Source: Streptococcus henryi DSM 19005 (GTDB lineage Bacteria; Bacillota; Bacilli; Lactobacillales; Streptococcaceae). From it: a DNA stretch of 64,000 nucleotides. Positions 9,825 through 17,937 of the stretch are shown here, in pieces. The stretch spans positions 62,001 through 126,000 of the forward strand of contig NZ_AQYA01000036.1 in assembly GCF_000376985.1 (NCBI RefSeq), read 5' to 3'. The stretch's first letter is position 1. Each line of letters starts with the position of its first letter. Under the pieces are notes generated by a model. It ran no database searches. It was not told the DNA's origin and was given only the letters and a program-made list of their open reading frames with translations. A program made the position numbers and the translations under genes.

Positions 9825-9886
9825 TAGTTTGCATTACAAACTACCTTTGTTATTAAGATTATAATACAACTAAGCTAGTTTGTAAA
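9825..9886 (-). promoter_or_regulatory. padR promoter with palindromic operator
   Basis: On minus: -35 TTTACA (9881-9886), 17-bp spacer, -10 TATAAT (9858-9863). The perfect inverted repeat TAGTTTG-CATTA-CAAACTA (9825-9843) lies just downstream of -10, and a second CTAGTTTGTAAAG half-site overlaps -35. This layout fits PadR autorepression. Confidence 0.75.
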
Positions 9887-10099
9887 GCATAATAGTTACT
9901 ATACACTAAATAAATTTGTATTTACATACTCATTAACATTATTATCGCTTCACCTCCAGGCTTGATATCGATTTGGAAAAATAAGATTAACTTTACAAAT
10001 TTTATCCTTTCTCTTATTTTGACTAGGCATGAAACCAACAATTTAAAATCAATCTGACTATGATACTCATTGAAAGGTATCATACAAGCTAAGCAATGG

Positions 10100-10142
10100 A
10101 AAAAAGCACCCTTTCCTGAGTTGATAGCTCACAAAAGGGTGC
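10100..10142 (-). terminator. terminator downstream of glnK (probably once of rsmI)
   Basis: GCACCCTTT/AAAGGGTGC arms with a ~20-nt loop, followed on minus by TTTTTT. It lies beyond the rsmI tail remnant, so it may have been that gene's original terminator and now serve glnK. Confidence 0.75.
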
Positions 10143-10174
10143 CCGAAAGTATTCTAAGAAAAATTATTTAAAAA

Positions 10175-10292
10175 TCACAAGCCATGATAGCTATTATAAA
10201 CATCCTGACGATTAAGTCCGTATTCTTTAGCTACTTTTTTGATGGCTTGATTTGGTTTATTGCCTTGTTCAACTAATTATTTGACTAAACTT
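10175..10292 (-). pseudogene. duplicated 3' end of rsmI (remnant)
   Basis: Read on the minus strand this encodes SLVK-stop-LVEQGNKPNQAIKKVAKE followed by YGLNRQDVYNSYHGL and TGA, a clear relative of the C-terminus of intact rsmI (12339-13202). An in-frame TAA interrupts it and there is no start. The block 10242-10292 matches 12406-12456 at 50 of 51 bases; the rest is more diverged. Similarity stops 15 nt before the glnK stop codon. Thus glnK-amtB lies between two rsmI tails about 2.16 kb apart, as left by a recombination or insertion event. Confidence 0.85.
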
Positions 10293-10307
10293 CGGAGATT
10301 TTAAAAC

Positions 10308-10649
10308 TTAAACGGCATCACCACCTCGTTCTCCTGTCCGAATACGAACAACTTCTTCAATCGGAAGAATAAAAATTTTACCATCTCCAACTTCACCTGT
10401 ACGAACAGCTTTGCAGATGATATCCACAATTTCATCAACCGCCACATCATGTGTCACAATTTCAACTTTTACTTTCGCAAGCAAAGTTGGCACAATCTTT
10501 TGACCACGAACATATTCTGCAAAACCGCGTTGGTTTCCATAACCAAGCACTTGACTGACTGTCATTCCCTTGGTAAATCCTGCTTTAGACAAGGCATCTT
10601 TGAGATCTTCCAAACGGTCTGAACGGATAATCGCCTCTATTTTTTTCAT
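10308..10649 (-). CDS. glnK: PII-type nitrogen regulatory protein GlnK
   Basis: A 113-aa PII protein: [20 protein letters not shown] at the start, T-loop [15 protein letters not shown] near residues 37-51, and [22 protein letters not shown] at the end (ATP/2-OG binding). The T-loop shows no Tyr at the position of E. coli Tyr51, so uridylylation of that type is unlikely. It lies 56 bp downstream of amtB and probably gates the ammonium channel according to 2-oxoglutarate/ATP/ADP. Expression is presumably governed by the GlnR box upstream of amtB. Confidence 0.96.
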   Translation of the reverse strand: MKKIEAIIRSDRLEDLKDALSKAGFTKGMTVSQVLGYGNQRGFAEYVRGQKIVPTLLAKVKVEIVTHDVAVDEIVDIICKAVRTGEVGDGKIFILPIEEVVRIRTGERGGDAV

Positions 10650-10705
10650 AATACACTCTCTTTCTAAACGTTTCTATTTAGCTCAGATTTCTAACTATCC
10701 TTTTA

Positions 10706-11941
10706 TTATGAATCAAGCCCCATAAATGCTGGGTAAGCTGTTTCTTCATGCTCACTATCATCAAGACCAATAGCTTCCGCACGATCCTCAACACGAATAC
10801 TTGTGAAGATTGAAATCACTTTAATAATAACAAAAGTTGCTACCGCTGACCAAACAATTGTAAAAATGATAGCTGCTATAGTTACTAGGAATAAATGCGC
10901 ATTACCATAGATTAAGCCGATATTATTTCCGTCAAGAGCGAGTTCTGGTGTAGTGAAAAGTCCTGTTATCAAACCACCAAAGATCCCTCCGATACCATGA
11001 CAACCAAAGGCATCTAAAGCATCATCATAACCGAATTTACTCTTAAGAACTGAAATCGCAAAATAACAAACTGGGCTAACGCAAAGACCGATGAGAAGAG
11101 AGCTCCAAGTTGAAACAAAACCTGCTCCTGGCGTGATAGCGACAAGCCCTGCTACCAATCCTGTTGAAGCACCAACAAGTGAGAATTTTCCAGTTAACAC
11201 TTTTTCAACAATCAACCAAGACAACATTGCTGCTGCTGCTGAAATGTGTGTTGTAACAAAGGCATGGACTGCAAGCCCGTCTGCTGCAAGGGCAGAACCA
11301 GCATTGAATCCAAACCAACCAAACCAGAGAAGACCTGCACCAAGGAAAACAAATGGTACGTTATGCGGACGGTATTCTAAACGGTTATAATCTCGACGTT
11401 TTCCAAGTACCAATGCCAAAACCAAACCTGAAACCCCAGATGTAATATGAACGACATCACCACCAGCAAAGTCAATTGTTCCCCATTGAGCCAAAAGTCC
11501 TTCATCCCAGACCATATGAGCAAATGGGAAATAAACCAAGAGAAGCCAGAAAATGATGAAAATAATCAAAGGTGTAAAACGCATACGTCCTGCTGCCGCT
11601 CCTGTTAAAATGGCAACTGTAATGATTGGAAACATCATTTGGAATGCTGCGAATAACGCATCAGGAATTTCTAAACCACGTGTGCTAGCCGTTTCGCTAA
11701 CACCATTGAAAAAGAGATGCGAGAAATTACCAATTAGGCTTCCATCACCACCAAATGAAAGGGAATACCCACAAATCATCCACATTACTGAAGCAACAGC
11801 AATCGGAATCACACACATCATCATTGTATTAATGACATTTTTGCGTCTCCCTAAACCACCATAGAAGAATGCTAAACCTGGTGTCATCAAAAAGACTAGG
11901 CTAGCACAGATAATCATAAAAGCTATACTTCCTGCATCCAT
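10706..11941 (-). CDS. amtB: ammonium transporter AmtB
   Basis: A 411-aa polytopic protein (about 11 helices) with Amt landmarks: MTPGLAFFYGG near the start, the DFAGGDVVHITSG block and FGWFGFNAGSA, plus the pore His in DAFGCHGIGGIFGG and the first His in VVHITSG. It conducts ammonium/ammonia across the membrane and is paired with glnK. AAAAGGAG lies upstream of the ATG. A perfect GlnR-type box at 12025-12041 lies about 85 bp upstream, so nitrogen control is expected. Confidence 0.97.
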   Translation of the reverse strand: MDAGSIAFMIICASLVFLMTPGLAFFYGGLGRRKNVINTMMMCVIPIAVASVMWMICGYSLSFGGDGSLIGNFSHLFFNGVSETASTRGLEIPDALFAAFQMMFPIITVAILTGAAAGRMRFTPLIIFIIFWLLLVYFPFAHMVWDEGLLAQWGTIDFAGGDVVHITSGVSGLVLALVLGKRRDYNRLEYRPHNVPFVFLGAGLLWFGWFGFNAGSALAADGLAVHAFVTTHISAAAAMLSWLIVEKVLTGKFSLVGASTGLVAGLVAITPGAGFVSTWSSLLIGLCVSPVCYFAISVLKSKFGYDDALDAFGCHGIGGIFGGLITGLFTTPELALDGNNIGLIYGNAHLFLVTIAAIIFTIVWSAVATFVIIKVISIFTSIRVEDRAEAIGLDDSEHEETAYPAFMGLDS

Positions 11942-12024
11942 ATCAAAAACTCCTTTTATATTTTAAGACTTTAAACCTTAAAGTCAATTTTCTAAAATAC
12001 TACAACAAGCGTTGTAAGATTTTA

Positions 12025-12041
12025 TGTTAGATAATGTAACA
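12025..12041. promoter_or_regulatory. GlnR box upstream of amtB
   Basis: TGTTA-N7-TAACA matches the GlnR/TnrA consensus TGTNA-N7-TNACA exactly, in the amtB promoter region. GlnR represses nitrogen genes when glutamine is plentiful. Confidence 0.85.
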
Positions 12042-12278
12042 TTATTTTTTGGTGAAGTAAAGTGTTTTTTGGTAATTTTTCTAAATTTTCTGTATTTATT
12101 ACATAAAACGTTAGCCATTTTCGTCATTTAAAAACACTTCTCTTCCGTTGATAATACTGATTTTATCAATTATATAACTTAACATAGAAATGTTAACTAA
12201 GTCGCTGTTTTCAATATAACTATTAACGTTATGTTTTCTTACATAAATTGTAAATCTAAGTAAAAAAGCTTTGAAGAC

Positions 12279-12314
12279 AAAAAAACACCAATGATAATTC
12301 CATAATCATCGGTG
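12279..12314 (-). terminator. rsmI terminator
   Basis: Stem CACCGATGAT/ATCATTGGTG read on minus (one mismatch), followed by seven T residues; lies 25 nt past the rsmI stop. Confidence 0.8.
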
Positions 12315-12338
12315 GTTGTCTCAACTGATTAATAATCT

Positions 12339-13202
12339 TTAAAGTTGATGATAAGCATTGTAAACTTCTTGGCGGTTTAAACCATAAGTTTTAGCTATTT
12401 TTTTAATGGCTTGATTTGGTTTATTGCCTTGTTCAACTAATTTTTTGACTAAACTTGCAAGGTCTAATTCATCTAAATCTTGCACTTGTTCTTGACCATC
12501 AAAACCAGAAACGATGATTAAACATTCACCTTTTAAAGGATTCTCAGCCAAGTAGGATAAAAGATCAGATATGCTACCACGTTGATATTCTTCATACAAT
12601 TTGGTTAATTCTCTGACAAGGACGACTTGACGGTCGCCATAGACATCTTGCATGTTTTCAAGTGTATCTGTCACACGGTATGGTGATTCATAGAAAATCT
12701 GTGTTTCAGGATAGTTCTTCTTATTTTCGAAGAAATCCTTCTGTTGGCCAGACTTACGTGGCAAAAAGCCATAAAATATATGAGGTTGTGGTGCAAGTCC
12801 GCTGGCTATTAAGCCGGTAATTCCTGCAGAAGCTCCTGGGATAGCAACGACAGGAATGTTTTCTGCGATAGCTGCTTTGACTAAATCATGTCCTGGATCA
12901 GAAATTGATGGCATCCCAGCATCTGATACCTGCGCTAGCGATTTTCCAGAAGTCAAAAGGCTTAATAAATCTGGTATTTTTTCATAAGCATTATGCTCAT
13001 GGAAGGCGATCTGCTTGGTTGAAATATCAAAATGTTTGAGTAATAGACCTGTGTTTCGGGTGTCTTCAGCACAGATAAAATCAACATCTTTAAGAACTTG
13101 TACAGCTCGGAAAGTCATATCCTGCAAATTACCAATTGGTGTCGGTACCAAATACAGCGTTCCAAAATCTGTTTGACCTTTAAAACTTTTTTGAACTTGC
13201 AT
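12339..13202 (-). CDS. rsmI: 16S rRNA 2'-O-ribose C1402 methyltransferase RsmI
   Basis: A 287-aa tetrapyrrole-methylase-fold protein: GTLYLVPTPIGNLQDMTFRA near the start, CAEDTRNT, VSDAGMPSISDPG, and IPGASAG for the SAM site. It methylates C1402 in the ribosomal decoding centre. It closes the tmk-holB-ricT-yabA-rsmI series (5 nt after yabA). Its last ~40 codons are duplicated as a decayed fragment 2.1 kb away, beyond glnK-amtB, so the present tail may come from a recombination. Confidence 0.97.
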   Translation of the reverse strand: MQVQKSFKGQTDFGTLYLVPTPIGNLQDMTFRAVQVLKDVDFICAEDTRNTGLLLKHFDISTKQIAFHEHNAYEKIPDLLSLLTSGKSLAQVSDAGMPSISDPGHDLVKAAIAENIPVVAIPGASAGITGLIASGLAPQPHIFYGFLPRKSGQQKDFFENKKNYPETQIFYESPYRVTDTLENMQDVYGDRQVVLVRELTKLYEEYQRGSISDLLSYLAENPLKGECLIIVSGFDGQEQVQDLDELDLASLVKKLVEQGNKPNQAIKKIAKTYGLNRQEVYNAYHQL

Positions 13203-13207
13203 GACTC

Positions 13208-13528
13208 CTACTCTCTATACAATAATCCCATACAGAACACGCATTCCTCATCATTTTCACGGCGCTGTCCATAAAATGAGTTGCAGACATGGAATCCATC
13301 TAGATAGATGTTTTCCAAGTGCTCTTTCCCTTGATTAAGCGATTTAGATACTGTTTCGTGTTCCAATTGACTAAGACGTTCTCTTAGTTTAGTATTTTCA
13401 ATCCTCAAACTGGTATTTTCTTCCAACAAGTTCTGGGCTTGTTTTTTCATGGCTTCAATGTCAGCCAGAGTCACCATTAGGTTTTGTGAAAAGCCATCAA
13501 AGGCATCGAACAAATCTTTTTTATCCAT
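13208..13528 (-). CDS. yabA: replication initiation control protein YabA
   Basis: A 106-aa protein. The N-terminal coiled coil starts [13 protein letters not shown] and extends to about residue 55 (leucine-rich). The C-terminal zinc-binding part is HVCNSFYG...EECVFC (H-x-C and CxxC). YabA binds DnaA and DnaN to limit initiation. I start at the ATG at 13528, with GGAGG 9 nt upstream, rather than a GTG two codons earlier. It overlaps ricT by 8 nt. Confidence 0.93.
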   Translation of the reverse strand: MDKKDLFDAFDGFSQNLMVTLADIEAMKKQAQNLLEENTSLRIENTKLRERLSQLEHETVSKSLNQGKEHLENIYLDGFHVCNSFYGQRRENDEECVFCMGLLYRE

Positions 13529-14321
13529 TGACACTGACCTCCTCTATAGCATAGGTTAATAAAGTGTGGTTATCTTCAACACGAACTTTAACCGTCTCAG
13601 TAAAGACATCAATTCCATCGACAATTCCAGGACCATTTTGCGTTAAAACAGGTGTTCCTAGATCTGGAAATTTTGCTTTTGTTTCGCGATAAAAGTCATC
13701 TTCAAAACTTAAACAGCACATAAGGCGACCACAGACACCCGTAGACTTACCTGAATTTAAAGATAGACTTTGGTTTTTAAGCATTTTTATTGAAACAGGC
13801 GGGAATTCTCCCAAAAAACTAGAACAGCAAAGAGCCCTGCCGCAAGGACCTAAACCACCATATATTTTACTTTCTTCACGAGAATTAATTTGTCGCAATT
13901 CAATTCGTGTTTTAAAGTAAGCGGCCAGATCTTTTAGAAGCTGACGGAAATCCACTCGTTCTTCTGATACGAATGTAATTAAGACATAACTGCGTTCTAG
14001 CGGAAAAACAATGTCTACAAGTTTCATCTTCAGTTGATTCTGCTCGATTAGCTTTTCAACTTCTGAAATTGAGTCTTCAGCCAAATGAATATTTTGGTGA
14101 TATGCCTTTATATCCATTGCGGTTGCTTTACGAAAAACGTTGTCTAGCTCCGCTGGCAATTTCTTATCTTCGACCTCATCATTTTCAATAACAACTTGAG
14201 CCATATGGCTTCCTTTTTTATTTTTGATGACAAGTAAATCATCTTTTTTGTATTTTTTATCAGCCAGCACGTATGTTAACTGCCCTAATTCTTCATACTT
14301 TACACCGATTACTTCTGTCAT
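13521..14321 (-). CDS. ricT: RicT (YaaT/PSP1) family protein
   Basis: A 266-aa PSP1-domain protein with the cysteine clusters [10 protein letters not shown] and [10 protein letters not shown], which bind iron-sulfur clusters in B. subtilis RicT. There, RicT works with RicA (YmcA) and RicF (YlbF) in RNA processing by RNase Y. Notably a ylbF-family gene is also in this window (25148-25600). It overlaps holB by 4 nt and sits in the conserved tmk-holB-ricT-yabA order. Confidence 0.93.
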   Translation of the reverse strand: MTEVIGVKYEELGQLTYVLADKKYKKDDLLVIKNKKGSHMAQVVIENDEVEDKKLPAELDNVFRKATAMDIKAYHQNIHLAEDSISEVEKLIEQNQLKMKLVDIVFPLERSYVLITFVSEERVDFRQLLKDLAAYFKTRIELRQINSREESKIYGGLGPCGRALCCSSFLGEFPPVSIKMLKNQSLSLNSGKSTGVCGRLMCCLSFEDDFYRETKAKFPDLGTPVLTQNGPGIVDGIDVFTETVKVRVEDNHTLLTYAIEEVSVNG

Positions 14322-15196
14322 GAGATCACCATATATTCTAGTGCATTTTGAAAGCTCACATTGCTAGACCACATCCGGCGAGCTTCAAATAATTTCTTCA
14401 AATAATTTACTTTACTTTTAGCATCACTCTCTTTGTTCAAAAGAAGAGTTAGAAAATGGAAGGCCAGCTCTTGTTCACTCTTATCTACTGCAATCTGACT
14501 TAGTCGTGCGACCTCTAGATAAACCTGAACTTGATTAGTCATTAATGCCTTGATAAAAATTTGACAAGACTGCAAAAGCTCAAGCACTTTTTTATTAAGT
14601 AAAAGTTCCTGCAGATGCTTTTCATCTTTTGCTACCTGAGCATAGATTTGTGCATTAGTTTTTAGAAAACCTGCTTTCTCTGCAACACCTGTCAAATAGT
14701 CAAGATTTTTGGGAAAACGAAAAATCTGCGTACGACTTTTAATCGTTGGTAAAACCTTATTCTCATCACTAGTCAGAAGAAACATGTAAGAATCACTTTG
14801 TGGCTCTTCTATAAACTTCAAAAGACTATTTGCAGCATTCACATGCATTTTTTCACAATCGCGAATAATGAAAACTTGGGCTTTGCCTTCAAAACCCGAA
14901 CTCGAAAAGTCACGCATCATCTCTTTGACTGTATCTGTCTTGATAACTTGTCCGCTTGGTTCCAAGAGTTTAACATCTGAAAACTCATTGTTTTGGATTA
15001 AATGACATGCTCGACAGTTACCACATGGCAGCTTATCTTTCAGATTTTCACAAAAACGACTTTGTGCAAGATAAAGAGCCATATCTAAGCTGGCAAAATC
15101 ACCTGAAAAAAGATAAGCATGATTAAGGCGGTCAGCTTGGAGAACTGCTTTGAATTCTTCAAATAGTTTTGGCTGTAATTGATCTAATGCTGTCAT
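14318..15196 (-). CDS. holB: DNA polymerase III delta' subunit HolB
   Basis: A 292-aa clamp-loader subunit. It has AYLFSGDFASLDMALYLAQ in place of a full Walker A motif, a zinc module CGNCRACH preceded by a further Cys at residue ~49, and the SRC-like segment LPTIKSRTQIFRF. The degenerate P-loop fits delta', which does not hydrolyse ATP. It starts 2 nt after the tmk stop. Confidence 0.95.
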   Translation of the reverse strand: MTALDQLQPKLFEEFKAVLQADRLNHAYLFSGDFASLDMALYLAQSRFCENLKDKLPCGNCRACHLIQNNEFSDVKLLEPSGQVIKTDTVKEMMRDFSSSGFEGKAQVFIIRDCEKMHVNAANSLLKFIEEPQSDSYMFLLTSDENKVLPTIKSRTQIFRFPKNLDYLTGVAEKAGFLKTNAQIYAQVAKDEKHLQELLLNKKVLELLQSCQIFIKALMTNQVQVYLEVARLSQIAVDKSEQELAFHFLTLLLNKESDAKSKVNYLKKLFEARRMWSSNVSFQNALEYMVIS

Positions 15197-15198
15197 TG

Positions 15199-15840
15199 TT
15201 AAGCTTCAGCCTCTAAAGATTTCAATATTTCGACAGCGGCACTTGCGACCACTGCATCTAAATTTTGAGAAGCATCAATAGTCACAATTCGATCAGTTTC
15301 CTGCTCAGCCAATTCAAGATAACCTTGACGGACTCGCTGGTGCATATCTAGTTTCTCTAGATCAAGGCGATTGATTTCTCGCTCTGCATTTTTTGCGATA
15401 CGGGCAAGACCAGTCTCTGAGTCTACGTCAAAGTAGAGAGTTAGGTCTGGTTTCCGACTATCAGTAGCGAAATCATTCAACCAAGAAATAACCTCTGTAT
15501 CCAGTCCACGTCCAGCTCCTTGATATGCAACCGAACTATCTATAAAACGATCAATTAGGACAACTTTCCCTTCCGATAAAGCAGGCAATACTTTCTCAAC
15601 ATAATGTTGGCGTCTCGCTGCCATATAGAGTAAGAGTTCGGTTTTATCATCCATACTCGTGTGATTAACATCAAGAATAACGTCACGAATCTTCTCAGCA
15701 ATTTCAACACCGCCTGGTTCACGAGTTGTGATGATATTTCTATCTGTTTTTTCTCTCAAGAGAGGTAACAAATGTTCTAAGACAGTTGTTTTCCCAGCAC
15801 CATCTGGTCCTTCGAATGAGATGATAAGTCCTTTTTTCAT
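15199..15840 (-). CDS. tmk: thymidylate kinase
   Basis: A 213-aa kinase: the P-loop in [13 protein letters not shown] (residues 7-19), the DRx motif in [14 protein letters not shown] and TTREPGG. It converts dTMP to dTDP. The ATG at 15840 is chosen (AAGGA 6 nt upstream) over a TTG two codons earlier. First gene of the tmk-holB-ricT-yabA-rsmI operon. Confidence 0.97.
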   Translation of the reverse strand: MKKGLIISFEGPDGAGKTTVLEHLLPLLREKTDRNIITTREPGGVEIAEKIRDVILDVNHTSMDDKTELLLYMAARRQHYVEKVLPALSEGKVVLIDRFIDSSVAYQGAGRGLDTEVISWLNDFATDSRKPDLTLYFDVDSETGLARIAKNAEREINRLDLEKLDMHQRVRQGYLELAEQETDRIVTIDASQNLDAVVASAAVEILKSLEAEA

Positions 15841-15887
15841 GTTCAATCCTTTTTAATTTAATACTTCTATTTTATCAAATTTTATGC

Positions 15888-15920
15888 AAAAAAGACACCG
15901 TCAAAAACAGGAGACGGTGT
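15888..15920 (-). terminator. terminator after the CBS-ACT gene
   Basis: Stem ACACCGTC/GACGGTGT with a T-rich tail on minus. Confidence 0.85.
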
Positions 15921-15945
15921 AAAATTATATCCTTAATTTCTTATT

Positions 15946-16605
15946 TTAATCTAAAGATTTAGCAAAAGTTTTTTCAATCGCTTTGACATTAATACCTTGT
16001 TCAACAAGTTTTGTCTTCAACATGTCAATATCAGCATGCCCATCGATTTGTACCTCGATAGCTACTTTTCCTGTTTTTCGTGTTGCGATTACTGTACGTT
16101 TGATATTTAAGTTTTCTTCAGAAATAGTATCAACTACTTTAGCCAAAATTCCTACAGTATCATCTGTTAAGATTTCAACACGAACACCTTCTTCACCATA
16201 TCCTGCAACCTCTAAAAAGGCTTTAAAAACATCTTTATCCGTGATAATTCCATAAACCTGTTCATTATCCACAACCGGAAGAACACCAACGTGATGTTTC
16301 ATCATAAGATAAATTGCATCTTCCAAACGAGCGTACTGTGAAACTGTGACAACGTTTTTAATCATGACATCACGAATTTTTGTTTTATTAAGCAAGTAAT
16401 TCATTTCATAAATTGAGAGACTTGTGGCTTTTGATGGACTAGCTTCAGCCATAGTCCCTTCAGTTACAAGACCAACAAGTTTGTCATTTTCAATAACTGG
16501 CAAACGTCGCAAGCCTTGGTCACGCATCATATCTGCTGCATGGGCAACTGTTGTATCAGGGGAAACGTAGACTACCTTTTTAGTCATAAAATCTTTTACT
16601 GGCAT
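15946..16605 (-). CDS. CBS-pair plus ACT domain protein (AcuB-like)
   Basis: A 219-aa protein: two CBS motifs (residues ~1-60 and ~75-130) followed by an ACT-like domain (~137-215; VRVEILTDDTVGILAKVVDTI). The start MPVKDFMTKK at 16605 has GGAGGAG 7 nt upstream. CBS pairs sense adenine nucleotides and ACT domains small ligands such as amino acids. In pneumococcus, as I recall, the orthologue directly follows livF, suggesting a link to branched-chain amino acids. Here nadABC lies between. Exact function unknown; the AcuB name is by similarity only. Confidence 0.85.
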   Translation of the reverse strand: MPVKDFMTKKVVYVSPDTTVAHAADMMRDQGLRRLPVIENDKLVGLVTEGTMAEASPSKATSLSIYEMNYLLNKTKIRDVMIKNVVTVSQYARLEDAIYLMMKHHVGVLPVVDNEQVYGIITDKDVFKAFLEVAGYGEEGVRVEILTDDTVGILAKVVDTISEENLNIKRTVIATRKTGKVAIEVQIDGHADIDMLKTKLVEQGINVKAIEKTFAKSLD

Positions 16606-16635
16606 CGCAAACTCCTCCAAATGTTTTCTAAGGTA

Positions 16636-16663
16636 ATTATACCACAATTTGGAAACGATTTCG
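16636..16663 (-). promoter_or_regulatory. promoter of the CBS-ACT gene with a possible cre site
   Basis: TATAAT at 16636-16641 (minus). TGGAAACGATTTCG at 16650-16663 fits the CcpA cre consensus at 12 of 14 positions and lies where -35 would be. Catabolite control is speculative. Confidence 0.4.
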
Positions 16664-16779
16664 CTGATAAATTGAAAATCTAATGAAAGTTCTAATTTTC
16701 AAAAAGTTTAATCTAAAAATAGCAAGCCTAGGTCTCTGACAATTAAATTCAAACAATCTCTACATCAACTTTTTTTAGA

Positions 16780-16790
16780 AATAGCAGAGC
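16780..16790 (+). repeat. AATAGCAGAGC copy 2 (intergenic)
   Basis: Exact 11-mer between the CBS-ACT gene and nadA, one of two copies reading on the plus strand. Confidence 0.8.
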
Positions 16791-16803
16791 AGATGATAGT
16801 CTT

Positions 16804-17721
16804 CTATCTCCCTAACTCAATCATCCTTTCAATAGATTTCTTAGCCCCCTTAATAACATCATCTGTTAAGTTAATTTCCTCTCCAGAACGTCCCAAAAGA
16901 CATTGATAGACATCTGCCAGAGTGGTCATTTTCATATTATGACAGACACACTCCCGTGAAAGAAGATAAAATTGTTTATCAGGACATTCAAATTGTAAAT
17001 GTTGCACAATACTGCTCTCGGTTCCAATGATAAATTCTTTTTCAGAACTATCCTTAGCATAAGCCATAATTTCTGTTGTACTTCCAGCAAAATCAGCTAA
17101 GTCTGTTACCTCTCCGAGACACTCAGGATGGACTAAAAGTTTAGCGTTTGGGTGGTCCTTTCTAGCTGCCTCAACATCACGCTTACGAATTCGCATATGT
17201 GTTGGACAGCCTCCTCTAAAGAATACAAACTCTTTATCAGGACATTGTTGAGCAACCCATTCACCTAGATTTTTATCAGGAACAAATAATATTTTGTCAT
17301 TTTGAATATTGTTAATGATTCGAACTGCTGAAGATGAGGTTACACAAACATCTACTGCAGTTTTCAAAGATGACGTTGTATTGATGTAAGCAACTATAGT
17401 ATGTTTAGGATACTTATCTTTTAACCAGGTAATCATTTTCTGATCAATCTGCTCAGCCATAGGACAGCCAGCTAAAGGATTAGCCAAAATAGAGCGTTTT
17501 TGAGGAGAGAGAACTTTTACTGTTTCTGCCATGAAACGTACTCCGCACATTATTACAGTATCCTGAGGGACGCTGGCAGCATATTGACTAAGAGCAAACG
17601 AATCACCAACAAAATCAGCGACCTCCCAGATATCATGACTTTGGTAGGCATGAGCTAAAATGCACACACCTTTTTCTTTCTTTAAAGCTATTATCTTATC
17701 TTGTAATTCCCTAGTATTCAT
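16804..17721 (-). CDS. nadA: quinolinate synthase NadA
   Basis: A 305-aa protein, of the ~300-residue class. It condenses iminoaspartate with dihydroxyacetone phosphate to quinolinate using a [4Fe-4S] cluster. Likely ligands are Cys86 (AGCPMA), Cys172 (GGCPTHMR) and Cys260 (CHNMKM). Other landmarks: ILAHAYQSHDI near the start and HPECLGEV. ATGAGGAG precedes the ATG. It is divergent from nadBC, with a strong TTGACA-17-TATAAT promoter and a shared operator, so the three genes form one regulated NAD unit. Confidence 0.96.
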   Translation of the reverse strand: MNTRELQDKIIALKKEKGVCILAHAYQSHDIWEVADFVGDSFALSQYAASVPQDTVIMCGVRFMAETVKVLSPQKRSILANPLAGCPMAEQIDQKMITWLKDKYPKHTIVAYINTTSSLKTAVDVCVTSSSAVRIINNIQNDKILFVPDKNLGEWVAQQCPDKEFVFFRGGCPTHMRIRKRDVEAARKDHPNAKLLVHPECLGEVTDLADFAGSTTEIMAYAKDSSEKEFIIGTESSIVQHLQFECPDKQFYLLSRECVCHNMKMTTLADVYQCLLGRSGEEINLTDDVIKGAKKSIERMIELGR

Positions 17722-17750
17722 TGTGTTCTCCTCATTAATTTATTGATACC

Positions 17751-17779
17751 ATTATAATGACGAGATGAATAAGTGTCAA
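17751..17779 (-). promoter_or_regulatory. nadA promoter
   Basis: Consensus -35 TTGACA (17774-17779), 17-bp spacer, consensus -10 TATAAT (17751-17756) on minus. Confidence 0.85.
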
Positions 17780-17789
17780 GGTTTTTTGT

Positions 17790-17807
17790 CAGGTGTCTTG
17801 TCACCTG
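17790..17807. promoter_or_regulatory. palindromic operator in the nadA-nadB divergent promoter (NiaR-like?)
   Basis: Perfect inverted repeat CAGGTG-TCTTGT-CACCTG overlapping the nadB -35. A related GTGTCAAG half-site overlaps the nadA -35. The GTGTC/GACAC flavour resembles NiaR (YrxA) sites that control NAD genes in Firmicutes; the assignment is inference. Confidence 0.6.
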
Positions 17808-17826
17808 TTTTGTTTTGTGATAGAAT
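17798..17826 (+). promoter_or_regulatory. nadBC promoter
   Basis: -35 TTGTCA (17798-17803), 17-bp spacer, -10 TAGAAT (17821-17826); -35 is inside the palindromic operator. Confidence 0.75.
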
Positions 17827-17937
17827 GTTGCTTAATTAATGATTAATTAATAAGGATTTCTATTTATCTTTAAAGTTTAATTTTGATAATGAAGACTATC
17901 GTTTAAGCCGAATTATGGAAAGGAATTTGTATCAGTC

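Larger units (their letters stand above)
9711..10307. other. 597-bp region between padR and glnK
   Basis: From left to right it contains the padR 5' leader, the padR promoter/operator (9825-9886), AT-rich DNA without visible features (about 9890-10095), a terminator (10100-10142) and a decayed copy of the rsmI 3' end (10175-10292). Confidence 0.6.
11942..12338. other. 397-bp region between amtB and rsmI
   Basis: It holds the amtB leader, an inverted repeat TACAAC-AAGC-GTTGTA (12001-12016), the GlnR box (12025-12041), a second inverted repeat TTAACAT-AGAA-ATGTTAA (12179-12196) of unknown role, and the rsmI terminator (12279-12314). No ORF of note. Confidence 0.6.

Noticed and set aside
10053-10085. 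ATACTC-type block near 10060 as another copy of the interspersed repeat
   Set aside because: Only the short end block matches; no internal similarity to copies A or B.
11091-11390. A 99-aa plus frame inside amtB
   Set aside because: Antisense shadow of a membrane gene.
12179-12196. Inverted repeat TTAACAT-AGAA-ATGTTAA as a second GlnR box
   Set aside because: Half-site order is reversed relative to the GlnR consensus and spacing differs; kept only as an unassigned repeat.
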